From: Gammaproteobacteria bacterium
GTDB taxonomy: Bacteria; Pseudomonadota; Gammaproteobacteria; Burkholderiales; Burkholderiaceae_C
Assembly (NCBI GenBank): GCA_018815325.1
Contig: JAHIYE010000016.1
Span: 1-64,000, forward strand
Direction: 5' to 3'
DNA length: 64,000 nucleotides
The translations under genes and the position numbers were made by a program. This document shows, in pieces, positions 52,292 to 60,954 of the stretch. Within the stretch, counting starts at the first letter, position 1. Each line of letters opens with the position of its first letter. The notes beneath the pieces are model-generated. The model was not told the origin of the DNA and searched no databases. It was given only the letters and a program-made list of their open reading frames with translations.

Positions 52292-53254
52292 GTGAAAAAA
52301 GTACTGTTCATGCTCGGCACTGCACTGGCCGTGAGCCAGGTCTTTGCCCAAGCCAGCTTCCCCTCGCGCCCCGTGAGCATGGTGGTGGGCTTCGCGCCCG
52401 GCGGCGCCACCGATGCAGTGGCCCGCATCATCGCCAAGAGCCTGGCCGAAGACATCAAGCAAAACGTGGTAGTGGAGAACAAGGCGGGTGCCGGCGGCAA
52501 CATTGCCACCGACTATGTGGCCCGTGCCGAAGCCGATGGCTACACCATCCTGCTGGGCAGCGTGGGCTCGCTCACCGTGGCGCCCCACATGAATAGCAAG
52601 CTGCCCTATGCCCCGCTGAAAGACTTTGCGCCCGTGACCATGGCCGTGGTGTTCTCCAACGTGCTGGTGGTCAACCCCGCACTGCCTGCCAGGAACCTGG
52701 CCGATTTCATCAAGCTCGCCAAGGACAAGCCCGGCACGCTCACCTACGCCTCACCCGGCATCGGCGGCGCCGGCCACCTGGCAGGCGAGTTGCTCAAGAT
52801 GCGCTCGGGCATCGACATCACCCATGTCGCCTACAAGGGTGGCGGCCCGGCCATGCTGGGCATGCTCGGCGGCGAGGTGGACTCCTTTGTCGCCACGCCG
52901 GTGTCGGTGGGCCCACACATCAAGAGCGGCAAGGTCCGTGCACTCGCCACCACCGGCATCAAACGCGACCCGATGCTGCCCGACGTGCCCACCGTGGCCG
53001 AACAGGGCTACCCCGGGTTTGAGACCATGAACTGGTATGCCTACGTGGTGCCTGCCAAGACGCCCAAAAACGTGGTGGATTACCTCAACAAGGCGCTCGT
53101 CAAGGTGCTGAGCAAGCCCGACGTGGTGGAGCAGCTGCACAAGCAGGGCCTTGCGCCCAGCCCGAGCACAACCGCCGAACTCGCCAGCTACATGCAGCGC
53201 GAGTACGACACCTGGGGCGCTGTGGTCAAAAAAGTCGGCATCAAGGTCGACTGA
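52292..53254 (+). CDS. Bug-family tripartite tricarboxylate transporter receptor
   Basis: 320 residues. Signal peptide (MKKVLFMLGTALAVSQVFA), then the Bug/TctC core: FPSRPVSMVVGFAPGGATDAVAR, VVVENKAGAGGNIATDYVARA, and GELLKMRSGIDITHVAYKGGGPAML. GTG start at 52292 follows CAGGAG. No TctA/TctB membrane genes are adjacent, common in this family, which is greatly expanded in Burkholderiales. Probably captures a dicarboxylate or aromatic acid. Confidence 0.95.
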   Translation: MKKVLFMLGTALAVSQVFAQASFPSRPVSMVVGFAPGGATDAVARIIAKSLAEDIKQNVVVENKAGAGGNIATDYVARAEADGYTILLGSVGSLTVAPHMNSKLPYAPLKDFAPVTMAVVFSNVLVVNPALPARNLADFIKLAKDKPGTLTYASPGIGGAGHLAGELLKMRSGIDITHVAYKGGGPAMLGMLGGEVDSFVATPVSVGPHIKSGKVRALATTGIKRDPMLPDVPTVAEQGYPGFETMNWYAYVVPAKTPKNVVDYLNKALVKVLSKPDVVEQLHKQGLAPSPSTTAELASYMQREYDTWGAVVKKVGIKVD

Positions 53255-53294
53255 CAGCCAGGCCCGCCGGCTCACAAACCGGCAGTGCGACAAG

Positions 53295-53320
53295 GCCAGG
53301 CTTGCATGCCTGGCTTTTTT
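53295..53320 (+). terminator. rho-independent terminator
   Basis: Stem GCCAGGC, loop TTGCAT, GCCTGGC followed by six T. Ends the Bug receptor gene. Confidence 0.85.
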
Positions 53321-53456
53321 CATGGGCTGTGTGCAGAGTGCAGGCGCCAACGGTGGACACACCTGGCCATGTCCCTGCGCGCCCACCGTGTTTTAGACTG
53401 TTCGCTGGCACAGAATAAATTTTCCACCGTCCTGTCCCGCAGGCACAAGGAGTCGC

Positions 53457-53834
53457 ATGGCTGCGCCCGTAAACGAATTTGCCCAGTACTGCTGCGAGTT
53501 GCTCTCCACGCTCGGCCCCTGCGTGGCACGCCGCATGTTCGGTGGCTACGGCATCAGCACCGATGGGCTGACCGTGGGCATCATCGCCGACCTCGGCAGC
53601 GGCGAGAAGCTCTGGCTCAAGGCCAGCCCGGAGACTCAGGCGCAGTTCGAAGCCGTCGGTTGCGAACGCTTCAGCTACGAGGCCAAAGGTCTGATGCGCA
53701 GCATGGGCTACTACAGCGCCCCCGAAGCCGCCATGGAGTCTGCCCACGAAATGGCGCCCTGGGGCCGGCTGGCGTTGCAGGCCGCACTCGCGGCGCGGCA
53801 ACCGAAAAAACGCAAACCTCGGAAAAATGCTTAG
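53457..53834 (+). CDS. TfoX/Sxy N-terminal-domain protein
   Basis: 125 residues with the TfoX N-terminal fold: CVARRMFGGYGISTDGLTVGIIADLGSGEKLWLKAS and MGYYSAPEAAMES (landmarks RRMFGGYGI; LWLKAS; MGYYSAP). The C-terminal TfoX helix-hairpin part is missing and replaced by a short basic tail (KKRKPRKN), so it is one of the short forms. Role in competence is not implied. Confidence 0.88.
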   Translation: MAAPVNEFAQYCCELLSTLGPCVARRMFGGYGISTDGLTVGIIADLGSGEKLWLKASPETQAQFEAVGCERFSYEAKGLMRSMGYYSAPEAAMESAHEMAPWGRLALQAALAARQPKKRKPRKNA

Positions 53835-53903
53835 CCTGCGTCGGGAGGTACTCGCACCGCCTCGCGCTGCGCACACAGCGCCGGATACAAGGTTCACCCC
53901 AAA

Positions 53904-53934
53904 GCAAAGGGCCCCTCGACGAGGGGCCCTTTGC
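53904..53934 (-). terminator. strong hairpin terminator of the fasciclin gene
   Basis: Fourteen-base perfect stem GCAAAGGGCCCCTC/GAGGGGCCCTTTGC with a three-base loop, about 20 bases after the stop of the minus-strand fasciclin gene. Little T-run follows, so termination efficiency is uncertain. Confidence 0.7.
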
Positions 53935-53951
53935 TTGCACGTGGCGAAAGA

Positions 53952-54404
53952 TTACTTCGGCATGATGACGGTGTCGATCACGTGGATCACACCGTTGTCG
54001 GTCACGATGTCGGTCTTGACAACGTTGGCGTTGTCCACCTTGACGCCACCCATGGTGCTGATCGTGAGCTCAGAGCCCTGCACGGTCTTGACTTTGCCCG
54101 CGCTGACGTTGGCCGCCATCACTTTGCCAGGAACCACGTGGTAGGTCAGCACCTTGGTCAGGGCGGTCTTGTCCTTGAGCAGCGCGTCGAGTTGGGCCTT
54201 GGGAATCTTGGCAAACGCAGCGTCGGTCGGTGCAAACACAGTGAATGGGCCCGGGCCCTTGAGGGTGTCCACCAGACCGGCAGCTTTCACGGCGGTGACC
54301 AGGGTGTTGAAGCTGCCTGCGGATGCGGCCGTGTCAACGATGTCAGCAGCCTGGGCGCTCAGTGCACCAAGGCCCAGCAGAGAAGCGATCAGCAGTTTTT
54401 TCAT
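53952..54404 (-). CDS. secreted fasciclin-domain protein
   Basis: 150 residues. Signal peptide ([19 protein letters not shown]) plus one FAS1 domain: [45 protein letters not shown], and a C-terminal [12 protein letters not shown]. Such proteins are adhesion or stress proteins; in several proteobacteria they are under an ECF sigma factor/singlet-oxygen control. Divergent from a TetR gene with decamer repeats between. Confidence 0.94.
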   Translation of the reverse strand: MKKLLIASLLGLGALSAQAADIVDTAASAGSFNTLVTAVKAAGLVDTLKGPGPFTVFAPTDAAFAKIPKAQLDALLKDKTALTKVLTYHVVPGKVMAANVSAGKVKTVQGSELTISTMGGVKVDNANVVKTDIVTDNGVIHVIDTVIMPK

Positions 54405-54493
54405 GTTCAGTTCCTATCCTGTGAATTTCATGGTTGGGGGTATCCCTTAAACGGGATGCGTTTTAACTAACGCACAGCAATATTAACTCATTA

Positions 54494-54523
54494 GTATCAT
54501 TTGGTACTATTTGGTATAAAATC
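54494..54523. promoter_or_regulatory. 10-bp-phased repeats between fasciclin and TetR genes
   Basis: GTATCATTTG, GTACTATTTG and GTATAAAATC are consecutive decamers; the last includes a TATAAA-like -10 for the TetR gene. Direct ATTTGGTA units (54499-54506, 54509-54516) are one helical turn apart. This suits a regulator binding one DNA face, presumably the TetR protein. Confidence 0.55.
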
Positions 54524-54535
54524 CTCCTAATAAGT

Positions 54536-55225
54536 ATGGTTATAGTCCAGATGGACAAAAGCCCTACATCAGCCCCAGTTCAAAAAACCATGAATACCCG
54601 CATCCTGAAATCCCCCACTCCCGCGGCCAGGCCCAGTTTCAGGCAGCAGATGCACGTGGCCCGCGAAGAGGCCATCGTGCAGGCCGTCAACCGTTTGCTG
54701 GCGGAAAAAGGTTTCGACGCCATGACGGTGGACGAGGTAGCCGCTGAGGTCGGCATTGCCAAGGCCAGTCTGTACCGGCACTTTCCGAGCAAGGAAGACC
54801 TGGCAGCCGCAGCCATGGTCCGGGTGCTGGAAGATGCGCTGGCGTTTATCAAGGATCTGGACGCCAACATCACGCCGCTGCAGAGTTTGCAGGCCGTGGT
54901 GCGCTGGGCTCTGCAGGTACAGCTCGCCGGCGCCATGCCCACCCTGCCCAGCACCAACTCCAGCCTGCACACGGCGCTGACGAAGAATCAGGCCTATCTT
55001 GACAGGCTGATGGAAGTCAGCGAGCGACTGGGCGCATGGATTGAAGCAGCACAGGCCAACCGCAGTCTGGACGGCAGCTTGCCGCCCATCGCCATCCTCT
55101 ACACGCTGTATGCGCGTGCCTGTGATCCGGTGCCTGGTTTTCTTAAGGGCACGGGCGAGTACACCGACGAGGCCATTGTTGAACTGGTGTTGCGCACCTG
55201 CTTCCAGGGGCTGAACACACGCTGA
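54536..55225 (+). CDS. TetR-family transcriptional regulator
   Basis: 229 residues from the first ATG; ATG 54551 and 54590 are equally likely starts as no clear ribosome site is seen. Helix-turn-helix AEVGIAKASLYRHFPSKEDL is typical TetR. The C-terminal ligand-binding part is of the TetR_C type found with AcrR-like regulators. Divergent from the fasciclin gene; it probably binds the decamer repeats between them. Confidence 0.92.
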   Translation: MVIVQMDKSPTSAPVQKTMNTRILKSPTPAARPSFRQQMHVAREEAIVQAVNRLLAEKGFDAMTVDEVAAEVGIAKASLYRHFPSKEDLAAAAMVRVLEDALAFIKDLDANITPLQSLQAVVRWALQVQLAGAMPTLPSTNSSLHTALTKNQAYLDRLMEVSERLGAWIEAAQANRSLDGSLPPIAILYTLYARACDPVPGFLKGTGEYTDEAIVELVLRTCFQGLNTR

Positions 55226-55249
55226 ATGCGTCGACTTAGCCAGCCCGGC

Positions 55250-55543
55250 TCAGCGCGGGCCCAGCCAGCCATCGAGCCGCTGATGCAACTCTGATTCGAT
55301 GCGCTGCTGATAGGCGCTCAGCAGGAAACCTAGCTTGGCCCGCAACTCAAAGGCCTCGGCGCTGAGCACCAGCGTGCCACTGATGCCGGCCCGCTCGAAA
55401 TGGATGCACTCCTGAGCGTCGCCCGTCTCCAGGGTGCAGCGCAGGCTGTACTCGTCCTGCGCCTGCACAAGCCATTCACGAGCCAGGCGGCGTGCGCCTT
55501 CCCAGCCAAGTTCGTGTCTGCGTTGAATCTCCAGTTGCGCCAT
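55250..55543 (-). CDS. polyhydroxyalkanoic-acid-system (PHA_gran_rgn) family protein
   Basis: 97 residues, no signal. It has the family pattern: basic start QRRHELGWEGARRLAREW, the YSLRCTLETGDAQECIHF beta strands, and FELRAKLGFLLSAYQQRIESEL at the C-terminus. Members are linked to PHA granules, but the molecular function is unknown. ATG 55543 has AGAGAAA upstream, better than the upstream in-frame ATG. Confidence 0.75.
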   Translation of the reverse strand: MAQLEIQRRHELGWEGARRLAREWLVQAQDEYSLRCTLETGDAQECIHFERAGISGTLVLSAEAFELRAKLGFLLSAYQQRIESELHQRLDGWLGPR

Positions 55544-55643
55544 GCCCGCTTTCTCTTTGTAGGACAAAGCATAACGGCGATGTTGTTACGGCGCAGGCGT
55601 GAGGATATGTGCTGCTAGGGCCTGTCGCCCAGGCAGCAGCGGG

Positions 55644-58600
55644 CTAAGTCAGTTGTCCCGCCAGCAACCTGGCCACATGCACCGCCTCGCGCTGCGTGCC
55701 ATCGTGGATCTGATGCCGGCAACTGGTGCCGTCGGCCACCACGATCGCATCGGGCTTCTTGCGCACTGCGGGCAGCAGGCTGGCCTCGGCCATCTGCATG
55801 GAGACATCGAAGTGGCTGGCCTCGTAGCCGAAGCTGCCGGCCATGCCGCAGCAACTGCTCTCGATCAGTTCCGGCGCTGCGCCGGGAATCAGCTTGAGCA
55901 CGGCCATGATGGGACTGACCGCATCGAACGCTTTCTGGTGGCAGTGGCCGTGCAGCAGGATGTCCTGCTCAACGGGCTTGAGCCGGCTCATCAGGGCACC
56001 GAGCTTGCCGGCGGTGGCTTCGCGTGCCAGGAACTCTTCAAACAGGAACGCCTGCTTGCTGATGGTCTTTGCGGCATCGCCCAAGCCCATGACCAGCATC
56101 TCATCACGTAAGGTCAGCAGGCAGGACGGCTCCAGCCCGACGATGGCAATGCCTTTTTGGGCAAAGGGCAGCAGGCTGTCCACCACTTCGCGCGCCTTGG
56201 ACCTGGCCTGCTCCACCATGCCGCTGGCCAGAAAGGTGCGGCCACAGCACAGGTGCTTGCCATCCGCTATCTTTTTGGTAGCTATGTGCACAGTGTAGCC
56301 GGCGGCTTGAAGCACTTTTAATGCTGAATGGGCGTTGCCGGATTCGAAGTAGCCATTGAAGGTGTCGACAAACAGCACCACCGGCCTGGCCGCTGCCAGC
56401 ACTTCTTCGCGCGTGGCGACAGCAGGCTTTCCATTGAAAAAATGCTGGCTTTGCCATTGCGGCAGGCTGCGTTTGGCCGAGAAGCCGAGCAGCTTCTCGC
56501 CAAGTGCGGCCATCAGCGGCACGCGGTTGCGCAGGTTCAGCAGCGGCGCCACGCGGGCCGCGAGGTGTGCATAGTCGGGCAACTGGCCCACCAGCCGGTC
56601 CTTGATGGTATGGCCATGCCTGGCCTTGTAGTGCTGCAAAAACTCCACCTTGAGCTTGGCCATGTCCACGCCGGTGGGGCAGTCGCGCTTGCAGCCCTTG
56701 CAGCCCACGCACAGGTCCATCGCGTCATGCACGGCCTCGCTGGTCAGGGCATCTTCGCCCTTGAGCCCGTCGATCTGCCCCGAGAGGGCCAGCCGCAGGG
56801 TGTTGGCACGGCCACGAGTCAGGTGCTGCTCATCCCGTGTGACGCGGTAGCTCGGGCACATGGTGCCGGCGTCGAACTTGCGGCAGGTGCCGTTGTTGTT
56901 GCACATCTCCACGGCCTTGGCAAAACCCTGTGCAGGGTCGCCGCCCGTGCCGGGCGCCGTGGTCTCTTCGGTCACCGGGTTGTTCTGCACATTCCAGGCG
57001 CTCCAGTCGAGCGCGGGCTGGATCGGCACCACGCGGTAGCTGGGCGGGAAGCGCATGAGCGTCGCATCGTCCATCTTGGGTGGATCGACGATGCGACGCG
57101 GGCTCAACAGGTTCAATGGGTCTAGCTGCTGCTTGATCAGTGCGAAGGCCTCGTTGATCTTGGGGCCGTACTGCCAGCCGATCCACTCGCCGCGGCACAG
57201 GCCGTCGCCGTGCTCGCCGCTGTAGGCGCCCTTGTACTTGCGCACCAGCTCGCTGGCTTCCTCGGCGATCGCACGCATCTTGCCGGCTCCATCGTGGCGC
57301 ATGTCCAGGATGGGCCGCACATGCAGCGTGCCGACCGAGGCATGGGCATACCAGGTGCCGCGGCTGCCGTATTTGCGAAACACGCCGGTGAGCGCGTCGG
57401 TGTACTCGGCCAGGTGCGCAAGGGGCACGGCGCAGTCTTCGATAAAGCTCACCGGTTTGCCGTCGCCCTTGAGGCTCATCATGATGTTGAGGCCTGCCTT
57501 GCGCACTTCCCACAGGTTCTTTTGCGCGGCATCGTCAAGCATCTCGACCACCGAGCCGGGCAGGCCCAGATCACCCATGAGCTCAACCAGCTCCTTGATC
57601 TTGGGCGCAATGTCGGCCTTGCTCGCACCCGAAAACTCCACCAGCAACACCGCCTCGGGCTTGCCACCGTTGATGGCGGGTGACAGCGCGGTGCGGATGG
57701 TGGGCGCAAAGGCCGGGTTCTGCAGCGACAGCTCGATCATGGTGCGGTCGACCAGCTCCACCGCCGTCAGCGCGCCGCCCTGCATGTTGTGCCCGAGCTT
57801 GACGATGTGCTGGGCCGAATCCATGGCCTTGTAAAAGCTCGGAAAGTTCACCACACCCAGCACCTTGGCGCGGGGCAACTCGCTCAGGCGCAAATCCAGC
57901 GAGCGCGTGAGTGCCAGCGTGCCTTCGCTGCCGATGAGCATGTGCGCCAGATTGACCGAGCCATCCGCGGTGTAAGGTTTTTCGCTCTGGTTGTGGAAGA
58001 TGTCCAGGTTGTAGCCCGCGACGCGGCGCAGCACCTTGGGCCAGTGCTGCTCGATCTCGGGACGCAACTGGTCGGCCAGCGATTTGAGGTACTGCCCGAT
58101 CTGGGCCGCCTTGCCGGTGCCACGGGCATCGAACAGACCAAAGTCCACCTCGCTGCCGTCGCTCAGCCAGGCCTGGGCACCGATCACGTTGTGCACCATA
58201 TTGCCGTAGGCAATGGAGCGGCTGCCGCAGGAGTTGTTGCCCGCCATGCCGCCCAGCGTGGCCTGCGCGCTGGTGGACACGTCCACCGGGTACCACAGCC
58301 CATGTTTCTTGAGTGCCGCGTTCAGATGGTCCAGCACCAGACCGGGCTCCACACGCGCGGTGCGCTGATCGACATTCACGTCGAGGATGTTGCGCATGTA
58401 TTTGGAGTGGTCAATGACCAGGCCCGCGCCCATGGTCTGGCCGCACTGGCTGGTGCCACCGCCACGCGCCACGATGCACACGCCCAGGTCCCGGCAGATG
58501 TCGAGCGCGATCTTCACATCATCAGCGCTGCGCGGCACAAACACCCCCACCGGCGTGATCTGGTAGATCGACGCGTCGGTCGCGTAGCGGCCCCGGTCCG

Positions 58601-58745
58601 CGGGGGAGAACAGCACTTCGCCACGGGTTTCCGCCGTGAGACGCTGGGCCAGCTTGCCCGCAATGGCGTTGCTGATGGCGGCCACCGTTTCATAGGTTTG
58701 CGCCGCGCAGGACGACAGGGCAGTCAGGGGTACGGGTGCATTCAT
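55644..58745 (-). CDS. FAD-linked and 4Fe-4S oxidoreductase (D-2-hydroxyacid/D-lactate dehydrogenase type)
   Basis: 1033 residues: an N-terminal FAD-binding PCMH domain (VARGGGTSQCGQTMGAGLVID), an FAD-oxidase C-terminal domain, a ferredoxin-like domain with LCVGCKGCKRDCPTGVD and CNNNGTCRKF...MCPSYRVT, and a CCG (heterodisulfide-reductase-like) C-terminus with LCCGRTFL and SCCGMAGSFG. Fused GlcD/GlpC-like enzymes of this layout oxidise D-lactate or D-2-hydroxyacids to 2-oxoacids and feed electrons to quinone. Start 58745 is chosen because the preceding in-frame ATG would add a basic leader. Residues about 808-828 overlap a weaker repeat copy (56261-56320). Confidence 0.94.
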   Translation of the reverse strand: MNAPVPLTALSSCAAQTYETVAAISNAIAGKLAQRLTAETRGEVLFSPADRGRYATDASIYQITPVGVFVPRSADDVKIALDICRDLGVCIVARGGGTSQCGQTMGAGLVIDHSKYMRNILDVNVDQRTARVEPGLVLDHLNAALKKHGLWYPVDVSTSAQATLGGMAGNNSCGSRSIAYGNMVHNVIGAQAWLSDGSEVDFGLFDARGTGKAAQIGQYLKSLADQLRPEIEQHWPKVLRRVAGYNLDIFHNQSEKPYTADGSVNLAHMLIGSEGTLALTRSLDLRLSELPRAKVLGVVNFPSFYKAMDSAQHIVKLGHNMQGGALTAVELVDRTMIELSLQNPAFAPTIRTALSPAINGGKPEAVLLVEFSGASKADIAPKIKELVELMGDLGLPGSVVEMLDDAAQKNLWEVRKAGLNIMMSLKGDGKPVSFIEDCAVPLAHLAEYTDALTGVFRKYGSRGTWYAHASVGTLHVRPILDMRHDGAGKMRAIAEEASELVRKYKGAYSGEHGDGLCRGEWIGWQYGPKINEAFALIKQQLDPLNLLSPRRIVDPPKMDDATLMRFPPSYRVVPIQPALDWSAWNVQNNPVTEETTAPGTGGDPAQGFAKAVEMCNNNGTCRKFDAGTMCPSYRVTRDEQHLTRGRANTLRLALSGQIDGLKGEDALTSEAVHDAMDLCVGCKGCKRDCPTGVDMAKLKVEFLQHYKARHGHTIKDRLVGQLPDYAHLAARVAPLLNLRNRVPLMAALGEKLLGFSAKRSLPQWQSQHFFNGKPAVATREEVLAAARPVVLFVDTFNGYFESGNAHSALKVLQAAGYTVHIATKKIADGKHLCCGRTFLASGMVEQARSKAREVVDSLLPFAQKGIAIVGLEPSCLLTLRDEMLVMGLGDAAKTISKQAFLFEEFLAREATAGKLGALMSRLKPVEQDILLHGHCHQKAFDAVSPIMAVLKLIPGAAPELIESSCCGMAGSFGYEASHFDVSMQMAEASLLPAVRKKPDAIVVADGTSCRHQIHDGTQREAVHVARLLAGQLT
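56261..56320 (+). repeat. possible intragenic repeat copy 5 (weak)
   Basis: GCTATC-TTTTT-GGTAGC hairpin, then GTAGCTA, 16 bases, GGCGGCT. The geometry fits the other copies, but the translated VLQAAGYTVHI looks native to the enzyme family, so only the 5' hairpin half may be repeat-derived. Confidence 0.4.
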
Positions 58746-58828
58746 AGGGGGTCTCTCAACATCTTGGTCGACTCGTTCTCTGGCAGCCAGGGCAGGCTTC
58801 ATGACATGAACCCTTTGCGCCATCCCAA

Positions 58829-59527
58829 CTAGCCTTGGCCTCGTCCCGAGGGAGAGGCTGCGGACTCGGCGCGCAGCTGCTCAATCACCACATCGCGCTT
58901 GTTGAACAGATGGGCCAGCAACACCGCACGCATGGCCGCCGGGTCGTGTGCGGTGAGGGCAGCCACCATTTCGTCGTGCTCCTGCATGGCACGGCGCCAT
59001 TTCTCACCATCCTGGTTGGAGCGAAAGCGCAGTGCCTGCAAGCGGGCGTTGACCTGGTTGTAGGTATCGGTCAGCACCGGGTTCTTGGCGGCAGCATTGA
59101 TGGCGCGGTGAATGGCGGCATTGAGCCGGTAGTAGGCCGAGAGGTCACGCCGGGTGTAGGCGGCCAGCATCTCGTAGTGCATGGCCTTGATCTCTGACAG
59201 CTCGGCATCGGTGATGCGCTGGGCCGCCAACTCGCCCGACTGCCCCTCCAGCCCGGCCATGACCTCGAAGGTGTTGAGGATGTCGGCCTCGGTCAGCTCC
59301 ACGGCAATGGCACCGCGGTTGGGCAGCAACTCGACCAGGCCTTCGGCTGCCAGCATCTTGATGGCCTCACGCAGCGGCGTGCGGGAGACGCTTAACTCTT
59401 CCGCCAACGCACGTTCATTGAGTTTGGCACCTGGCGCAATCTGCCCCTCCACCAGCATCTGGCGCAGGCGCTGGGCCACCTGCTCATGCAGGGCAGCGGG
59501 TGGCGTGGGTAGCTTGATGACGGTCAT
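58829..59527 (-). CDS. GntR/FadR-type transcriptional regulator
   Basis: 232 residues. N-terminal winged helix-turn-helix LNERALAEELSVSRTPLREAIKML and C-terminal all-helical FCD effector domain (EVMAGLEGQSGELAA, His in IHRAINAAAKN). Such FadR-type regulators often sense hydroxyacids or sugar acids. It lies between the FAD/Fe-S oxidoreductase on the same strand and the divergent aminotransferase-TRAP genes, with two palindromic sites (59535-59548, 59597-59610) just upstream. Confidence 0.94.
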   Translation of the reverse strand: MTVIKLPTPPAALHEQVAQRLRQMLVEGQIAPGAKLNERALAEELSVSRTPLREAIKMLAAEGLVELLPNRGAIAVELTEADILNTFEVMAGLEGQSGELAAQRITDAELSEIKAMHYEMLAAYTRRDLSAYYRLNAAIHRAINAAAKNPVLTDTYNQVNARLQALRFRSNQDGEKWRRAMQEHDEMVAALTAHDPAAMRAVLLAHLFNKRDVVIEQLRAESAASPSGRGQG

Positions 59528-59534
59528 GAATAAC

Positions 59535-59548
59535 TTTTGTATTCAAAA
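59535..59548. promoter_or_regulatory. GntR operator 1
   Basis: Near-perfect palindrome TTTTGTATTCAAAA, with the TTGTAT..CAA core of FadR-type operators, 8 bases upstream of the GntR start codon. A second site at 59597-59610 has the same core. Confidence 0.65.
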
Positions 59549-59596
59549 TCATGCTTCATTTTCGCAATTTTAGGCTAAATACTGTTGACAAAAGGT

Positions 59597-59610
59597 TTTT
59601 GTATGCAAAA
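59597..59610. promoter_or_regulatory. GntR operator 2
   Basis: Palindrome TTTTGTATGCAAAA, differing from operator 1 by one base; centres are 62 bp apart (about six turns). A TTGACA -35-like element sits at 59585-59590 directly next to it, so binding here should block the aminotransferase-TRAP promoter. Confidence 0.65.
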
Positions 59611-59640
59611 AATGATGCTCCATTCAACGTTATCCGTTTC

Positions 59641-60876
59641 ATGCTGAACCTCGACTTTCACCCCACCGGCCGTCACTTTTTGCAAATTCCCGGCCCCTCG
59701 CCCGTGCCGGACCGCATCCTGCGCGCCATGAGCCTGCCCACCATCGACCACCGCGGCCCCGAATTCGCCGCGTTGGGCTTGAAGGTGCTGGCCGACATCA
59801 AGCAGATCTTCCAGACCAAGCACCCCGTGATGATTTACGCGGCCTCGGGCACCGGTGCCTGGGAGGCCGCCCTGGCCAACACACTGAGCCCTGGCGATCA
59901 GGTGCTGATGTATGAAACCGGCCACTTCGCCTTCCTGTGGAACAAGCTGGCCACCCGCCTGGGTCTGAAGACAGAGGTTATTGCCCATCCCGGCACCGAC
60001 AATGGTGTGCCAGCGGCCTGGCGCCGCGGCGTGCAGGCGCACCTGATAGAAGAACGCCTGAAGGCCGACACCGGCCACGCCATCAAGGCCGTGTGCGTGG
60101 TGCACAACGAGACGTCCACCGGCGTGACCAGCAACATCGCCGCCGTGCGCCGCGCCATTGACGCCGCCAAACACCCCGCCCTGCTGATGGTGGACACCAT
60201 CTCCGGCCTGGCCTCGGCCGACTTCCGCCACGATGAATGGGGCGTGGACGTGGCCGTCAGCGGCTCGCAAAAAGGCTTGATGCTGCCTCCCGGCATCAGC
60301 TTCAACGCCCTGTCACCTAAAGCGATCGAGGCCAGCAAATCGGCCAGGTTGCCCAAGGCCTTCTGGGCCTGGGACGAGATGATCGAGATGAACAAGACCG
60401 GCTACTGGCCGTCTACCCCCAACACCAACCTGCTCTATGGCTTGAACGAGGCCTGCGACATGCTGCTGGGCCAGGGGCTGGACGCCGTGTTTGCGCGCCA
60501 TCAGCGCTGGGGCGAAGGCGTGCGCAGCGCGGTCAAGGCCTGGGGCCTGGAAATCCAGTGCAGCGACCCATCGGTCTACTCCCCCATCCTGACCGGTGTG
60601 ATGATGCCCGAGGGCATCGACGCCGATGCGGTGCGCAAGATCATCTATGAGCGCTTTGACTGCTCGCTCGGCACGGGTCTGGGCAAGATCAAGGGCCGCA
60701 TGTTCCGTATCGGCCACCTGGGCGACTGCAATGACCTGACCCTGATCGCGGCCCTCGGCGGTTGCGAGATGGGCCTCAAGCTCGCTGGCGTGAAGCTGGC
60801 CGGCTCGGGCGTGCAGGCCGCGATGGATTACTTCTTGGCACATCCCATGCCCCTGCCGCTGCAAAAAGCAGCCTGA
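59641..60876 (+). CDS. class V aminotransferase (serine-glyoxylate aminotransferase type)
   Basis: 411 residues. Motifs: FLQIPGPSPVPDRIL, THE YAASGTGAWEAAL loop, MVDTISGLAS, and PLP-lysine in AVSGSQKGLMLPPG. This arrangement matches serine-glyoxylate (SgaA) and alanine-glyoxylate aminotransferases, which use glyoxylate or other 2-oxoacids. ATG 59641 fits the family start; the frame continues upstream without support. First gene of a set with TRAP genes downstream; probably repressed by the neighbouring GntR. Confidence 0.93.
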   Translation: MLNLDFHPTGRHFLQIPGPSPVPDRILRAMSLPTIDHRGPEFAALGLKVLADIKQIFQTKHPVMIYAASGTGAWEAALANTLSPGDQVLMYETGHFAFLWNKLATRLGLKTEVIAHPGTDNGVPAAWRRGVQAHLIEERLKADTGHAIKAVCVVHNETSTGVTSNIAAVRRAIDAAKHPALLMVDTISGLASADFRHDEWGVDVAVSGSQKGLMLPPGISFNALSPKAIEASKSARLPKAFWAWDEMIEMNKTGYWPSTPNTNLLYGLNEACDMLLGQGLDAVFARHQRWGEGVRSAVKAWGLEIQCSDPSVYSPILTGVMMPEGIDADAVRKIIYERFDCSLGTGLGKIKGRMFRIGHLGDCNDLTLIAALGGCEMGLKLAGVKLAGSGVQAAMDYFLAHPMPLPLQKAA

Positions 60877-60954
60877 GACCCCAGCGTTCCCGCCATCCGG
60901 TTGCGGCCGGCTGGCCTTCTGTAGCAACCGAAGAACATCACTGAAGGAGACAAC

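Noticed and set aside
57789-58832. 347-codon plus-strand frame
   Set aside because: Antisense to the FAD-binding domain of the oxidoreductase; no domain features.
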